64,000 nucleotides of DNA from Caballeronia hypogeia (lineage in GTDB: Bacteria; Pseudomonadota; Gammaproteobacteria; Burkholderiales; Burkholderiaceae), in assembly GCF_001544875.2 (NCBI RefSeq), contig NZ_FCOA02000006.1, positions 186,001 to 250,000 on the forward strand, read 5' to 3'. Position numbers and translations under genes: made by a program. Of this stretch, positions 43,411 to 52,563 are shown piece after piece. Within the stretch, counting starts at the first letter, position 1. Each line of letters begins with the position of its first letter. Under the pieces are notes generated by a model. That model saw only the letters and a list, made by a program, of their open reading frames with translations, made no database searches and was not told the DNA's origin.

Positions 43411-43833
43411 TCAGTCGTCGTCGTCGAGCCAGGGAATATCGACATCGGTAATGAAGGCGACCATGGCGAGCGGCCGCCCTTCCTGCCGCCCGAGATTGCC
43501 GTCGGCGCGCTGCCACTCGCAGCGGAAGATGGTCGCGGGCGTATCGGCGAGCAGCGTGATGGTGCGGATTTCGTCGGGATCGTTTTCTTCCACCGGACCG
43601 TCGAGCGATACCAGCAACTGCTGGGGCCACACGCCGTCGGCGGGATCGTAGATCTTGTCGCCGTCGTGGATCACGACGTGCGCTTCGACGCCAATGGTCG
43701 CCGAGGCCTCGACAATCATCTTGCCGAGCGCGCGCAGCACCGCGGTGGCGCGGCCCGAGTTCGCCTGACGGATTGCGAGATCGCCGCGCGTCAGCGCCTG
43801 CTCGAGTTTGGGATTGGTTTTTTGTTGCGCCAT
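43411..43833 (-). CDS. Conserved hypothetical protein with acidic C-terminus, 140 aa
   Basis: Soluble. The N-terminal half is helical (LEQALTRGDLAIRQANSGRATAVLRALGKMIVE), the second half beta-rich with a sequence like a small sensory or ligand domain (IGVEAHVVIHDGDKIYDP, RTITLLADTPATIFRC), and it ends in IPWLDDDD. I do not recognise a family. The start at 43833 (MAQQKTNPK) has AGAGAG upstream and is preferred to an upstream in-frame codon at 43983. Monocistronic, with a strong terminator. Confidence 0.72.
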   Translation of the reverse strand: MAQQKTNPKLEQALTRGDLAIRQANSGRATAVLRALGKMIVEASATIGVEAHVVIHDGDKIYDPADGVWPQQLLVSLDGPVEENDPDEIRTITLLADTPATIFRCEWQRADGNLGRQEGRPLAMVAFITDVDIPWLDDDD

Positions 43834-44138
43834 ATCTCTCTCTGATGGTTCGTTGCGACTTTCGACGGGCGAGGCCCGGCTTAGTTGCACGCGGATCGTA
43901 GCATCGCACCAACAAAGATAGGTCGCGTACGCGGCGTCGGCAAACCGCTTGCCTGATACAGGCATTCGCTCAAGTTTGCGCACGATCGGCCGATATTGCG
44001 CTCATCCCCAACGAATCGCGTGACCGCCGTGCCGTTCATCGACCTCTGTGCCTCCATCTGCCTTCGTCCGCCGGCGCTCGCCTTCCGTTCGCCGTCGCCG
44101 CGCGCCGTATCGCTGGCGCGGGTCCTTGCCGCCTGAAC
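43834..44138. other. Divergent intergenic region
   Basis: 305 bases between the divergent 140-aa gene and the EAL gene. It must hold both promoters; I see no clear -35/-10 pair, repeat or small gene. Confidence 0.4.
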
Positions 44139-45359
44139 GTGTCGACCACACAGACGGAAATCGTCGACGGCATCACGCTGCGCACGCATCTGCAGCCCAT
44201 CTACAGCCTGCCGCACCAGCGCGAGGTGGGCTATGAGGCACTGCTGCGCGGCGTCGCGGGCGATGGCGCGCTGGTCGGCCCGTTCGACCTTTTCGGGCGC
44301 GCGATCGTCGCGGGCAGGCTGACCGAGCTCGACCGCATGAGCCACGTCACGCATCTGCGCAACGCGGCGCCGCTTCTGCCGGACGCGCACTGGCTCTTCC
44401 TGAACATCAGTCCCGCGACCTTCACCGATCCCGGCTATGCCGCCCGTCTCGCCACGGCGACGCGCGCGGCGGGTCTCGCGCCCGAGCGGCTCGTGATCGA
44501 AGTGCTCGAATCGGGCGGCACCGACGTCGAGGAAATCTCGCGCGCGACGCACGCGTTCCGCGCGCAGGGCTTTCTCGTCGCGGTCGATGATTTCGGCGCG
44601 GGGCATTCCAACATCGACCGGCTGCTCACGCTCAGGCCCGATATCGTCAAGCTCGACCGCAGCCTCGTGCGCGCGAAGAGCGCTCACATGCGCGACGCGC
44701 TGATGCCGAAGCTCGTCGATCTGCTGCACGAGTCAGGCATGTTCGTCGTCGCCGAGGGCATCGAGACGAAGGAGGATCTGATGCTCGCGGCGCGCTCGAA
44801 TGTGGATTTCGTGCAGGGTTATCTGTTCGGCTTGCCGTCGCCACGGCTCGCCGGGCGCGGCACGGCCACGCCGCTGTTCGAGGACGTGTTCGACGCGCTC
44901 GCGCAGATGCGCCGCGCCGAGCGGCTCGCAAGCGACCTGCTGCTAATGCCGTATCGCTCGAATCTGAAGCAGGCGGCCGCGCGTTTCGCGGCGGGCGCCA
45001 CGACGCGTGCCGCATGCGCCGAACTGCTCGCGCTGCCCTGCACGCTCAGTTGCTTCTTTCTCGATGCCGGCGGACGCCAGTTCATGCCCGATCTCGCCGG
45101 CGCTGCCGCCCGCGCGTCGAACGAACGCTTCGCGCCGATCGCGGATCCGTCGACCGGGCGCTGGGACAATCGTCCGTACTTCGTCGGGGCGCACGCGAAG
45201 CCGCAGGAAGTGATCACGAGCGCGCCGTATCTCTCGGTGACCGGCACGTCGCTATGCGTGACGCTGACGATCGCGACGCAGCGCGCCGCGAAGCACGTCG
45301 TGATCGGCGCGGATCTCGACTGGCGCAGGCTGATCGAAGCGGCGCCGGCGATTCTCTGA
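44139..45359 (+). CDS. EAL domain c-di-GMP phosphodiesterase with C-terminal sensory domain
   Basis: 406 aa, starting at GTG. The EAL domain (residues 10-240) keeps all catalytic positions: YEALLRG (Glu33), NISPATF, IEVLESGG, VAVDDFGAGHSN with the Asp pair, IVKLDRSL, VAEGIET and VQGYLFG. The C-terminal 150 residues resemble a Cache/PAS-type fold (YkuI_C-like), with RWDNRPYFVGAHAKP and SVTGTSLCVTLTIA. No membrane segment is present, so it is a cytoplasmic c-di-GMP hydrolase with a ligand domain. Convergent with the prolyl aminopeptidase gene. Confidence 0.9.
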   Translation: MSTTQTEIVDGITLRTHLQPIYSLPHQREVGYEALLRGVAGDGALVGPFDLFGRAIVAGRLTELDRMSHVTHLRNAAPLLPDAHWLFLNISPATFTDPGYAARLATATRAAGLAPERLVIEVLESGGTDVEEISRATHAFRAQGFLVAVDDFGAGHSNIDRLLTLRPDIVKLDRSLVRAKSAHMRDALMPKLVDLLHESGMFVVAEGIETKEDLMLAARSNVDFVQGYLFGLPSPRLAGRGTATPLFEDVFDALAQMRRAERLASDLLLMPYRSNLKQAAARFAAGATTRAACAELLALPCTLSCFFLDAGGRQFMPDLAGAAARASNERFAPIADPSTGRWDNRPYFVGAHAKPQEVITSAPYLSVTGTSLCVTLTIATQRAAKHVVIGADLDWRRLIEAAPAIL

Positions 45360-45362
45360 CGT

Positions 45363-46340
45363 TCAGACCGTCTGCGCGACCGCATTCGCCAGCGCCGCCG
45401 CGCCCGCGCGCAACGCCGCCAGATTGCCCGGCTCGAACGTCCAGTGGCCCGAGGCGTCGACGACCGAGAGCTCCGCGCCCGGCCAGCTCGCCGCGAGCGC
45501 GAAAGCCTGATCGGCCGGGCAGACCATGTCGAAGCGACCATGCACGATCCTGCAAGGCAAATGTGCGACGCGCGCGACGAGCGACAGCAGTGGCATGGGC
45601 GGCAGTTCGTTCGCCATGTAATGCCGTTCGAGCAGCGCCATCGAGATCGCGGCGGCATTGGCTTCGGCGCTCGGACGCTTCTCCTCTTCGGCGGGCTGCT
45701 TCTCCGGTTTGTTGACGACCGAAAGCGTGGTTTCGTACAGCGTCCACGCGCGCGCGAGCCGCGTGCCCGCCTCGTCGAAACGCGCGAGCGGCGCTTCGGT
45801 CAATTGCAGGATGTCGCGCGCATTCGTCGGGCGCTTGCCGCAGGCCGCCTCGATGGCGTCGAGAAACGCGCGATGCGCGTCGGGAAACACGCGACGCACG
45901 TCCCACAGAAACCAGTCGATGTCCTCGCTGCGCGCGAGAAAGACGCCGCGCAACAGAAAGCCGAGACAGCGCTCCGGATGCGCGACGCCGTACGCGAGAC
46001 CGAGCGTCGTACCCCACGAGCCGCCGAAGATCGCCCATTGTTCGATGTTCAGCGCGGCGCGCAGTTTTTCGATATCGCCGACGAGCGCGTCGATGCCGTT
46101 ATGTTCCAGCTTGCCGAACGGCGTGGACTTGCCGCAGCCGCGCTGATCGAAGAACACGATGCGCCATTTGTCCTGCTCCAGCACCTCGGCCCACTTCACG
46201 TTCATCGCGCCGCCGGGGCCGCCGTGCACGACCAGCATGACCGGCATGTCGCGCGGACCTTGTGCGCGCCAGTAGATGGAATGACCGTCGCCTACGTCGA
46301 GCATGCCTTCGTCGAAGTTCTGCGGCGTTTGTGTATTCAT
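45363..46340 (-). CDS. pip: Prolyl aminopeptidase
   Basis: 325 aa alpha/beta hydrolase of family S33. It removes N-terminal proline from peptides. Oxyanion motif HGGPGG (39-44), nucleophile Ser108 in GGSWGTTLGLAYG, catalytic Asp in RFDMVCP and His in SGHWTF are all present. PQNFDEGMLDVGDGHSIYW is the family N-terminus. The start at 46340 has AAGGA nine bases before it. Its cap domain contains an unusual Lys/Glu-rich insertion (KPEKQPAEEEKRPSAE) around 225-240, possibly a flexible loop. Confidence 0.92.
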   Translation of the reverse strand: MNTQTPQNFDEGMLDVGDGHSIYWRAQGPRDMPVMLVVHGGPGGAMNVKWAEVLEQDKWRIVFFDQRGCGKSTPFGKLEHNGIDALVGDIEKLRAALNIEQWAIFGGSWGTTLGLAYGVAHPERCLGFLLRGVFLARSEDIDWFLWDVRRVFPDAHRAFLDAIEAACGKRPTNARDILQLTEAPLARFDEAGTRLARAWTLYETTLSVVNKPEKQPAEEEKRPSAEANAAAISMALLERHYMANELPPMPLLSLVARVAHLPCRIVHGRFDMVCPADQAFALAASWPGAELSVVDASGHWTFEPGNLAALRAGAAALANAVAQTV

Positions 46341-46506
46341 TGCGCTGATTCCTTGCGGGATGTGTTTCGTCGGGGTCCATTGTTGCATCGCTTCCATGAC
46401 ATCGCATGCTGCGCGGCGCACACCGCGTCTCCGGCGCGTTTTGCCCGATACGCTATGCTTGCGGATTCCCGCCGTTCGTCACCCACCTGTCATCTCACGA
46501 ATCCCG

Positions 46507-47220
46507 ATGCGCCGCACCCTCGTCAAGTGGCTCTTTGCAACCTATCTGCTCGGCAGCGGCATCGTCTGGTCGATCCTGATCCTGCCGCTGTTTCCGTTCG
46601 TCGGCCGCGACGGGCGTTATGCGCTCGCGAAGCTCTGGTGCCGCGCAATGGTCGCGATGATGCGCGTCATCACCGGCGTGACGTGCTCGATCGAGGGGCT
46701 TGAACATTTGCCGGAAGGGCCGTGCATCATCTTGTCGAGGCATGAGTCGACCTGGGAGACGCTTTCGTTCATGGCGCTCTTTCCGCGCCGCATCAGCTTT
46801 GTGTTCAAGCACGAGCTCATGAACATCCCGTTCTTCGGCTGGGTGCTGCGTGGCCTCGACATGGTGAGTCTGGATCGCGGCTCGATCCGTCAGGCGCACA
46901 CGGCGGTGACGCGCGAATGCGCCGCGCGGCTGAAGAAAGGCGACACCGTGGTGATCTTCCCCGAAGGCACGCGCGTCGCGCACGATGCGCCGCTCAAGCT
47001 GGCCTCGGGCGGCGTGCGCCTCGCGTGCGCGACGAAAGTGCCGGTCGTGCCGGTCGTGCACGACGCCGGCAAGGTGTGGCCCGCGAAGGGCTGGCCGGAT
47101 CGCGGCGGGCATATTCGCGTGATCGTCACGCCGTGCCTGCCGCGAGAGTTCGAAATTGCGCAAGAGTTGAATCGCCTCGCCCAGAGGCAAATGGACGAGG
47201 CGCTGGCCGAACTGCGCTAG
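46507..47220 (+). CDS. plsC: 1-acylglycerol-3-phosphate O-acyltransferase
   Basis: 237 aa inner-membrane enzyme that acylates lysophosphatidate in phospholipid synthesis. One or two N-terminal helices (LFATYLLGSGIVWSILILP) precede the acyltransferase motifs: block I HESTWE (His79, with Glu84 where HxxxxD is canonical; E is usual in this proteobacterial branch), block II around FVFKHELMNIPFFG, block III FPEGTR (151-156), block IV VPVVPV. The start at 46507 has no strong ribosome site. Convergent with the SDR gene. Confidence 0.9.
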   Translation: MRRTLVKWLFATYLLGSGIVWSILILPLFPFVGRDGRYALAKLWCRAMVAMMRVITGVTCSIEGLEHLPEGPCIILSRHESTWETLSFMALFPRRISFVFKHELMNIPFFGWVLRGLDMVSLDRGSIRQAHTAVTRECAARLKKGDTVVIFPEGTRVAHDAPLKLASGGVRLACATKVPVVPVVHDAGKVWPAKGWPDRGGHIRVIVTPCLPREFEIAQELNRLAQRQMDEALAELR

Positions 47221-47229
47221 GCGCGTGTT

Positions 47230-48009
47230 TCAGGCCTGGCGGCCCGCCATCACGCCGCCATCGACCGGCAGCACCGTTCCCGTGATCCACGACGCGCGTT
47301 CCGATGCGAGAAACAGGATCGCCTCGGCGACATCGGCGGGCTGGCCGTTACGGCCCAGCGGATGAAACGCGTTGAAGGTCGGCAGCACTTCCCTCACCTG
47401 ATCGGCCGACATGAACGTGCCGTACACCGGCGTCTCCACGACGGCCGGCGCGACCGTATTGATGCGGATGTTCGCCGACGCCAGTTCGATCGCCAGATTG
47501 CGCGTGAGCGCATGCACACCCGCGTTCGCGGCCGAATACGCGGCCGACGGCGTCGCGCCGATCGCCTGCAACGCCCACAGCGATCCGGTCTGTACGATGG
47601 CACCGCCGCCGCGCTCGCGCATCGCGCGGGCGGCGGCCTGCGCCATGAAGAACTTGCCTTTGAGGATGGTGTCGAGGAACCCGTCGTATTCGGACTCGGT
47701 GACGTCGAGAAAAGCCTTCGGGCTGAATACGCCGGCGTTGTTCACGAGAATGTCGACGCCGCCGAATGCCTCGCGCGCCAGATCGACGAGCGCGGATGCC
47801 GTCGCGGGCAGGCCGATGTCGCCCGCGTGAAACCGGACTTTCGCGCCGTCCGGATCGATTTCGGACGCCGCGCGCCGCAGCTTGGCCTCTTCCCGTCCGC
47901 CGATCACGACGCTCGCGCCCGCTTCGACCAGACGCTTCGCCACTTCCTTTCCGATACCCGAGCCGCCGCCGGTGACGATCGCGACTTTAGAAGAAAAACT
48001 ATCGTACAT
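47230..48009 (-). CDS. SDR family oxidoreductase with altered active-site lysine
   Basis: 259 aa classical short-chain dehydrogenase/reductase. TGGGSGIG (13-20) binds the nucleotide and LVNNAG (88-93) is intact. Ser143 and Tyr158 are in place, but the lysine of Y-x-x-x-K is Asn162: codon AAC, one base from AAG. The rest of the block ([25 protein letters not shown]-terminal GTVLPVDGG) is normal. Start 48009 has GGAAA upstream; ATG at 48024 is an alternative. It is divergent from a LysR regulator, its probable controller. Confidence 0.88.
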   Translation of the reverse strand: MYDSFSSKVAIVTGGGSGIGKEVAKRLVEAGASVVIGGREEAKLRRAASEIDPDGAKVRFHAGDIGLPATASALVDLAREAFGGVDILVNNAGVFSPKAFLDVTESEYDGFLDTILKGKFFMAQAAARAMRERGGGAIVQTGSLWALQAIGATPSAAYSAANAGVHALTRNLAIELASANIRINTVAPAVVETPVYGTFMSADQVREVLPTFNAFHPLGRNGQPADVAEAILFLASERASWITGTVLPVDGGVMAGRQA

Positions 48010-48131
48010 TTGCAGAATTTCCATTGCGCCGAAGACGCGGAATGCGTTCTTCATGACAATGATTCTGGCGACAGGTGCAGGTACCGGCAAATCAGATATT
48101 CTTCCCGCCATATAAAGAAAAACTTTCCAAC

Positions 48132-49037
48132 ATGAAAACGCCCGTCTATCTCAACGCAATGCGCGCCTTCGAGGCGAGCGCGCGTCATCAGAGCTTCTCC
48201 ACGGCGGCGGCCGAACTGAACGTCACGCCCGCAGCGGTCGGGCAACTCGTGCGCGGGCTGGAGGAATGGCTCGGCGTCGCGCTGTTTCATCGCGGAACCG
48301 GTGGGCGCGCGCGCCTCGTGCCGACAGAACTCGCACAGCGCGCGCTTCCCGATATCCGCGCCGGTTTCGACCGTCTGAGTCTCGGCCTCGAACGCCTCAA
48401 GGAAGGTTCGGCGGACGGCGTGCTGACGGTTACCGTGAGTCCGGCGTTCGCGGCGAAATGGCTGCTGCCGCGCATCGACCGCTTTCACGACGGCTGGCCG
48501 GATACCGACGTGCGCCTCGACACGAGCCTCAAGCTGCTCGATTTCGCCGCGCAGGGCATCGATATCGGCGTGCGTTACGGTACAGGCAATTGGCCCGGCC
48601 TCACCGCCGAAAAGCTCATGGACGAGGAAATCTATCCGGTATGTTCGCCTCGGCTGCTCGCGCACGGCGGATGGCGGGAGCCCGCCGATCTCGCAGGAGA
48701 GACGCTGATCCACGATCTCTCGGTGGATAGCCAGTCGGGCTTCGTGTCGTGGCAGGCGTGGTTCGCGCACGCGGGCGTCGGACGCGCGGCGGCGGATCGC
48801 GGCATGAAGATCAACAATTCGGCGGCCGTGCTGCAGGCCGCGATCGACGGCAACGGCATTGCGCTGGCGCGCAGCGTGATGGCGCGCGATGACATCGCGG
48901 CGGGCAGGCTGGTGCGCCTGTTTCCTGATTTGCGGATGACGTCGGCGCTGGCGTACTACGTCGTGTACCGGCCCGAGTGCGCGACGCTGCGACGACTCGC
49001 GGCGTTCCGCGACTGGCTGCTGGGCGAAGCAGGCTGA
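48132..49037 (+). CDS. LysR family regulator, GcvA-like
   Basis: 301 aa. N-terminal helix-turn-helix with [38 protein letters not shown] (given in outline), characteristic of GcvA-type LysR proteins, and an effector domain with [16 protein letters not shown] and [14 protein letters not shown]. The start at 48132 is chosen because the HTH begins there. It is divergent from the SDR gene with about 120 bases between, so control of that gene is likely. Convergent with the receiver protein gene. Confidence 0.9.
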   Translation: MKTPVYLNAMRAFEASARHQSFSTAAAELNVTPAAVGQLVRGLEEWLGVALFHRGTGGRARLVPTELAQRALPDIRAGFDRLSLGLERLKEGSADGVLTVTVSPAFAAKWLLPRIDRFHDGWPDTDVRLDTSLKLLDFAAQGIDIGVRYGTGNWPGLTAEKLMDEEIYPVCSPRLLAHGGWREPADLAGETLIHDLSVDSQSGFVSWQAWFAHAGVGRAAADRGMKINNSAAVLQAAIDGNGIALARSVMARDDIAAGRLVRLFPDLRMTSALAYYVVYRPECATLRRLAAFRDWLLGEAG

Positions 49038-49062
49038 CGCGCCGGCAGCGAGAAAGCGTTGC

Positions 49063-49431
49063 TCAAAGCGGCCGCTTCTTCGCGGCGGCGCACAATCGAT
49101 TCACTGCGGAAATCAGCGTTTCCATATCGACGGGCTTGCGCAGATAACCGTCGTAGCTCACGAACGCGGGCGGATTCGGATGCCCGGAAATCATCAGGAA
49201 GGGAATGTGGGCGAGCGCGGAATCGTTTTTCATGGTCTGGCACAAGAGCGCGCCGCCCAGGCCCGGCATCATCCAGTCGGAGACGACGATGTCCACCTTG
49301 TTCGCGCCGAGTATCGATAACGCGACGTTGCCGTCGAACGCGCACAGGACGTTGCAGTCCGCATCCTGCATGCAGAGGGTCCAGGCTTCGATGGTGGCGG
49401 GGTCGTCGTCGACGAGCAGTACGGTCTTCAT
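49063..49431 (-). CDS. Stand-alone response regulator receiver protein
   Basis: 122 aa, one CheY-like domain and no output domain. Phosphoacceptor Asp52 (VVSDWMMPG), acidic pocket Asp8-Asp9-Asp10, switch Ser82 (MISG) and Lys99 (LRKP) are all present. No histidine kinase is encoded nearby, so its partner is elsewhere. It could work as a phosphate sink or bind a flagellar or other target. Only one gene with a 223-base upstream region, so it is monocistronic. Confidence 0.9.
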   Translation of the reverse strand: MKTVLLVDDDPATIEAWTLCMQDADCNVLCAFDGNVALSILGANKVDIVVSDWMMPGLGGALLCQTMKNDSALAHIPFLMISGHPNPPAFVSYDGYLRKPVDMETLISAVNRLCAAAKKRPL

Positions 49432-49654
49432 CTTGCGAACATGATCGATACGGAGCCCGCGCGCGTTTCTGTGTCCTGGACAAGTCCGGGCATCGTGGGA
49501 TGTGACCGCGGCCGCGCGCGTTTGTTGCAGTCACTCCGTTTCTCGCTGCTTTTCGTCATAGTATTTCTTTCCCGGAAAACCTGCGCGGCAAATGCGATAT
49601 GCGCTTTTAAGCAACTTGCGCGCCGCGTCCCGTCATCCGCCATTTGGGCATAGC

Positions 49655-50593
49655 TCATTTGCTGTTCGCGCGCGAGCGGCCCGCCTCCCGCAGCGCGTCG
49701 ACCAGCGCTTCTTCGACCGGCGTGCGCGCCGCGTCGTTGCGGCGGATCAGGCCGATGGGCTCGTCGGTGCCGGCGAATGGCATAGGCAGCGCGGCGAGCA
49801 GTCCGAGCGCGATGTCCTGCTCGACCGCGCCCGCCGGCACGAACCACACGGCGTCGTTGTTCATCGCGAGCGCGCGCCCGGTTGACACGGACAAAGTTTC
49901 AACCAGCGCCGTCAGCGCATGCGCGCCAAACGCGGTGAGCACGCTTTCCGCCGACTGCCGGATCAGCGTGCCGAACGGCGGCACGACGATCACGAAGCGC
50001 GCGAGCAGCGCGGGTGTGAGCGGCGTCTCGAGCGTCAGCGGATGTTCCCGGCGCACGACCACGGCGAGCGGCTCGCGATAGATCTGCTCAAAGGACAGCC
50101 CGTGCATCGCTTCCGGCTCGGACAATCGTCCGACGACGAGATCGACGTCGCCCGCCTTGAGCTTTTCCAGCAGAAGCGCGTTGGAATCGGTCCATACCGA
50201 CAGCGACACCGCCGGCCATTGCTGCCGGAACGTCGTCAGCGCGGGCGAAAGCAGCACCGGCGCGACGGTCGGCAGCACGCCGATGGAAACCGACCCCGGC
50301 ACATCGCCGCGCTCGCGCAAGAGCATGTCCACGCCCTCGCGCAACGACGCCACGCAGGCGCTCGCATGCGGCGCGAACAGCCGGCCCTCGCGCGTCGGCA
50401 CCGCGCCGCGCCGCCCGCGCTCGAACAAACGCACGCCTAGAATGGATTCGAGTTCGCCGATCGTTTTCGATACGGCGGGCTGCGTGATCGACAGGCTATC
50501 GGCTGCGCGCTGCACGCTGCCGAGCTGCGTCACCGCCAGAAAGCACTGCAAATGCCGGAACTTGACGCGCGTGTTGGTGAAGTCGGTATCCAT
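49655..50593 (-). CDS. pcaQ: LysR family activator of the pca genes
   Basis: 312 aa. N-terminal winged helix (KFRHLQCFLAVTQLGSVQRAADSLSITQPAVSKTIGELE in parts) and effector domain with FGTLIRQSAESVLTAFG and AMNNDAVWFVPAGAVEQD, which match PcaQ as I remember it. PcaQ activates protocatechuate dioxygenase genes in response to beta-carboxymuconate. It is divergent from pcaHG with a 115-base shared region that contains the inverted GTTATG/CATAAC pair. Family and target both agree. Confidence 0.9.
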   Translation of the reverse strand: MDTDFTNTRVKFRHLQCFLAVTQLGSVQRAADSLSITQPAVSKTIGELESILGVRLFERGRRGAVPTREGRLFAPHASACVASLREGVDMLLRERGDVPGSVSIGVLPTVAPVLLSPALTTFRQQWPAVSLSVWTDSNALLLEKLKAGDVDLVVGRLSEPEAMHGLSFEQIYREPLAVVVRREHPLTLETPLTPALLARFVIVVPPFGTLIRQSAESVLTAFGAHALTALVETLSVSTGRALAMNNDAVWFVPAGAVEQDIALGLLAALPMPFAGTDEPIGLIRRNDAARTPVEEALVDALREAGRSRANSK

Positions 50594-50601
50594 GACGTTC
50601 C

Positions 50602-50638
50602 GTTATGCAAGATGGCACAAAACATCATTTTCCATAAC
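50602..50638. promoter_or_regulatory. Possible PcaQ site in the pcaQ-pcaHG intergenic region
   Basis: GTTATG (50602-50607) and CATAAC (50633-50638) form an inverted pair 25 bases apart. The half sites resemble the ATAAC element described for PcaQ binding. The spacing is larger than a typical LysR recognition site, so the match is tentative. Confidence 0.4.
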
Positions 50639-50708
50639 TTGCGGCGTTCTATAAAGTAGCCGTCAGAAACATCCTATTCAACTCCCACAATTACAGGAGA
50701 CAGTCGAC

Positions 50709-51410
50709 ATGACTTCACCGATCCTCACACCGCGTGATTGGGAATCCCATCCGCCGTATCTGTCGCCGGGATATCGCTCGTCGGTCCTGCGCAGCCCGGG
50801 ACTGCCGCTGATTCCGCTGAAGGAAAACCTGCGCAACCGTCGCGTGCCGGTGTACGGTGCTGAAGATCTGGGCGTGCTCGACAACGACCTCACGCGCAAC
50901 GCCGCGAAAAATGGCGAACCGCTCGGCGAACGCATCATCGTGACGGGTCGCGTGCTCGACGAAGGCGGCCGTCCGGTGCGCAACACGCTCGTGGAAGTGT
51001 GGCAGGCGAACGCCGCCGGCCGCTACGTGCACAAGGCCGACCAGCACGACGCGCCGCTCGACCCGAATTTCCTCGGCGCGGGCCGCTGCCTGACCGACGA
51101 CGAAGGCCGCTATCGCTTCATGACGATCAAGCCGGGCGCGTATCCGTGGGGCAATCACCCGAACGCGTGGCGTCCGCAGCACATCCACTTCTCGCTGTTC
51201 GGCGAGTATTTCGGCTCGCGTCTGGTCACGCAGATGTACTTCCCCGGCGACCCGCTGCTCGACCTCGATCCGATCTATCAGGGCATTCCGGAACACTCGC
51301 GCCAGCGTCTGGTTTCAGCCTTCTCGATCGACACGACGCAGGAAAACTACGCGCTCGGCTACGAATTCAACATCGTGCTGCGCGGCCCGGACCAAACGCC
51401 GACGGAGTAA
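50709..51410 (+). CDS. pcaH: Protocatechuate 3,4-dioxygenase beta subunit
   Basis: 233 aa. The iron-bearing subunit that cleaves protocatechuate to beta-carboxy-cis,cis-muconate. All four iron ligands can be placed: Tyr107 (RYVHK), Tyr145 (KPGAYPW), His158 and His160 (PQHIHFS). The N-terminal YRSSVLRSPGLPLIPLKENLRN segment is specific to the beta subunit. Purine-rich AGGAGAC precedes the ATG. Followed by pcaG eight bases later. Confidence 0.95.
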   Translation: MTSPILTPRDWESHPPYLSPGYRSSVLRSPGLPLIPLKENLRNRRVPVYGAEDLGVLDNDLTRNAAKNGEPLGERIIVTGRVLDEGGRPVRNTLVEVWQANAAGRYVHKADQHDAPLDPNFLGAGRCLTDDEGRYRFMTIKPGAYPWGNHPNAWRPQHIHFSLFGEYFGSRLVTQMYFPGDPLLDLDPIYQGIPEHSRQRLVSAFSIDTTQENYALGYEFNIVLRGPDQTPTE

Positions 51411-51418
51411 GGACGAAC

Positions 51419-52027
51419 ATGACCACGCTGAAACAAACCCCCTCGCAGACCGTCGGACCGTACTTCGCTTACGGCCTCGTTCCGGAGCAGTACAACTTCG
51501 ATCTGAAGAGCCTGTTCACCGCGTCGGCGGCGGATCGTGAAGTGCCGGGCGAGCATATCGCCATCGTCGGCAATGTGTACGACGCCGAAGGCAAGCCCGT
51601 CAACGACGCGCTGATCGAAATCGCCCAGGCCGACGCGAGCGGCCGCTATGTGCAGTCCGCGCAGGAAGCGCGCGAATCGGGCTTTCGCGGCTTCGCCCGC
51701 TGCGGCACGGGCACGGACCCGAAGCTCCGTTTCATCTTCGACACGGTGAAGCCCGGCGCCACCGCCGACGACGCCGCGCCGCACATCGACGTCATCGTGC
51801 TGATGCGCGGCATGCTGCTGCACGCATACACGCGCATCTACTTCGAGGACGAAACCGACGCCAACGCGAAGGACGCCGTCCTGCAGAGCGTGCCGGCCGA
51901 GCGCCGTCATACGCTGGTCGCCAAGCGCGAGACGGGTGGATCGGCCACGCCGGGCGCGTCGGGCACGACGTATCGTTTCGACGTGCATCTGCGCGGCCCG
52001 AACGAAACCGTTTTCTTCGACCTGTAA
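51419..52027 (+). CDS. pcaG: Protocatechuate 3,4-dioxygenase alpha subunit
   Basis: 202 aa structural subunit. It lacks the iron ligands of PcaH but shares its fold: TPSQTVGPYFAYGLVPEQY, IVGNVYDAEGKPVNDALIEIAQADASGRY and the C-terminal TYRFDVHLRGPNETVFFDL. It packs with PcaH in the (alpha-beta)12 enzyme. AAGGA lies six bases before the ATG. A terminator follows 33 bases after the stop, so the unit is only pcaHG; other beta-ketoadipate genes are not here. Confidence 0.94.
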   Translation: MTTLKQTPSQTVGPYFAYGLVPEQYNFDLKSLFTASAADREVPGEHIAIVGNVYDAEGKPVNDALIEIAQADASGRYVQSAQEARESGFRGFARCGTGTDPKLRFIFDTVKPGATADDAAPHIDVIVLMRGMLLHAYTRIYFEDETDANAKDAVLQSVPAERRHTLVAKRETGGSATPGASGTTYRFDVHLRGPNETVFFDL

Positions 52028-52059
52028 GGTCTGTCACGTTTCTCGCAGCGGTAGTTTGA

Positions 52060-52110
52060 AACGAAGGCGTCCAGCACTGCGTTATAGTGTCGGACGCCTT
52101 TCGTTTTCTT
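52060..52110 (+). terminator. Intrinsic terminator of pcaHG
   Basis: AACGAAGGCGTCC pairs with GGACGCCTTTCGTT around a 19-base loop, with one bulged base, and is followed by TTTTCTTC. Confidence 0.75.
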
Positions 52111-52129
52111 CTTTGCCTTCCCTTTTTTC

Positions 52130-52438
52130 ATGTCCGACGCTCCCACGCCCAGCCCCCTCTACGTCAAGCTCCTCGCTGAAACCGCCCAGATCGGCTGGTC
52201 CGAGCTGGAACGCTTTTTCGCGCAAGGCAAGCTCATCTGGGTGAAGGGCGATCTCGATCTCGTGAGCGTCGCGGAAGCGGTCGCCAACGACGACAAGCAG
52301 CAGGTCACGCAATGGCTCTCCGCCGGTCTCGTGGAACGCATGCAGGCTGAAACCGCCTCCGATCTCGCCGCGCGCGATCCGGAATTGTGGGCGGTGGTGT
52401 TGTCGCCTTGGGTTTGTGTGCAGGAGCGGGGGAAGTAG
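52130..52438 (+). CDS. DUF2288 domain-containing protein
   Basis: 102 aa. The DUF2288 pattern is clear: LLAETAQIGWSELERFFAQGKLIWV, then [15 protein letters not shown], with a C-terminal ELWAVVLSPWVCVQ. Small soluble protein found in many beta- and gammaproteobacteria; function unknown. It begins 20 bases after the pcaHG terminator and must have its own promoter within or beyond the hairpin region. Confidence 0.88.
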   Translation: MSDAPTPSPLYVKLLAETAQIGWSELERFFAQGKLIWVKGDLDLVSVAEAVANDDKQQVTQWLSAGLVERMQAETASDLAARDPELWAVVLSPWVCVQERGK

Positions 52439-52563
52439 GTCAGTTCCGTTTGCGTGATCGCGACGTACGCCCTCGGCTGTATTTGTGTGATCGCGCGTTA
52501 TGCGTCGGACGTCGAACGCGCCACGGCGCATTCGACGCGACACCGGGGTAAGCGCTGAAAGCG

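Noticed and set aside
43209..43445. Small minus-strand frame of 78 codons
   Set aside because: It crosses a strong intrinsic terminator and has no start signal.
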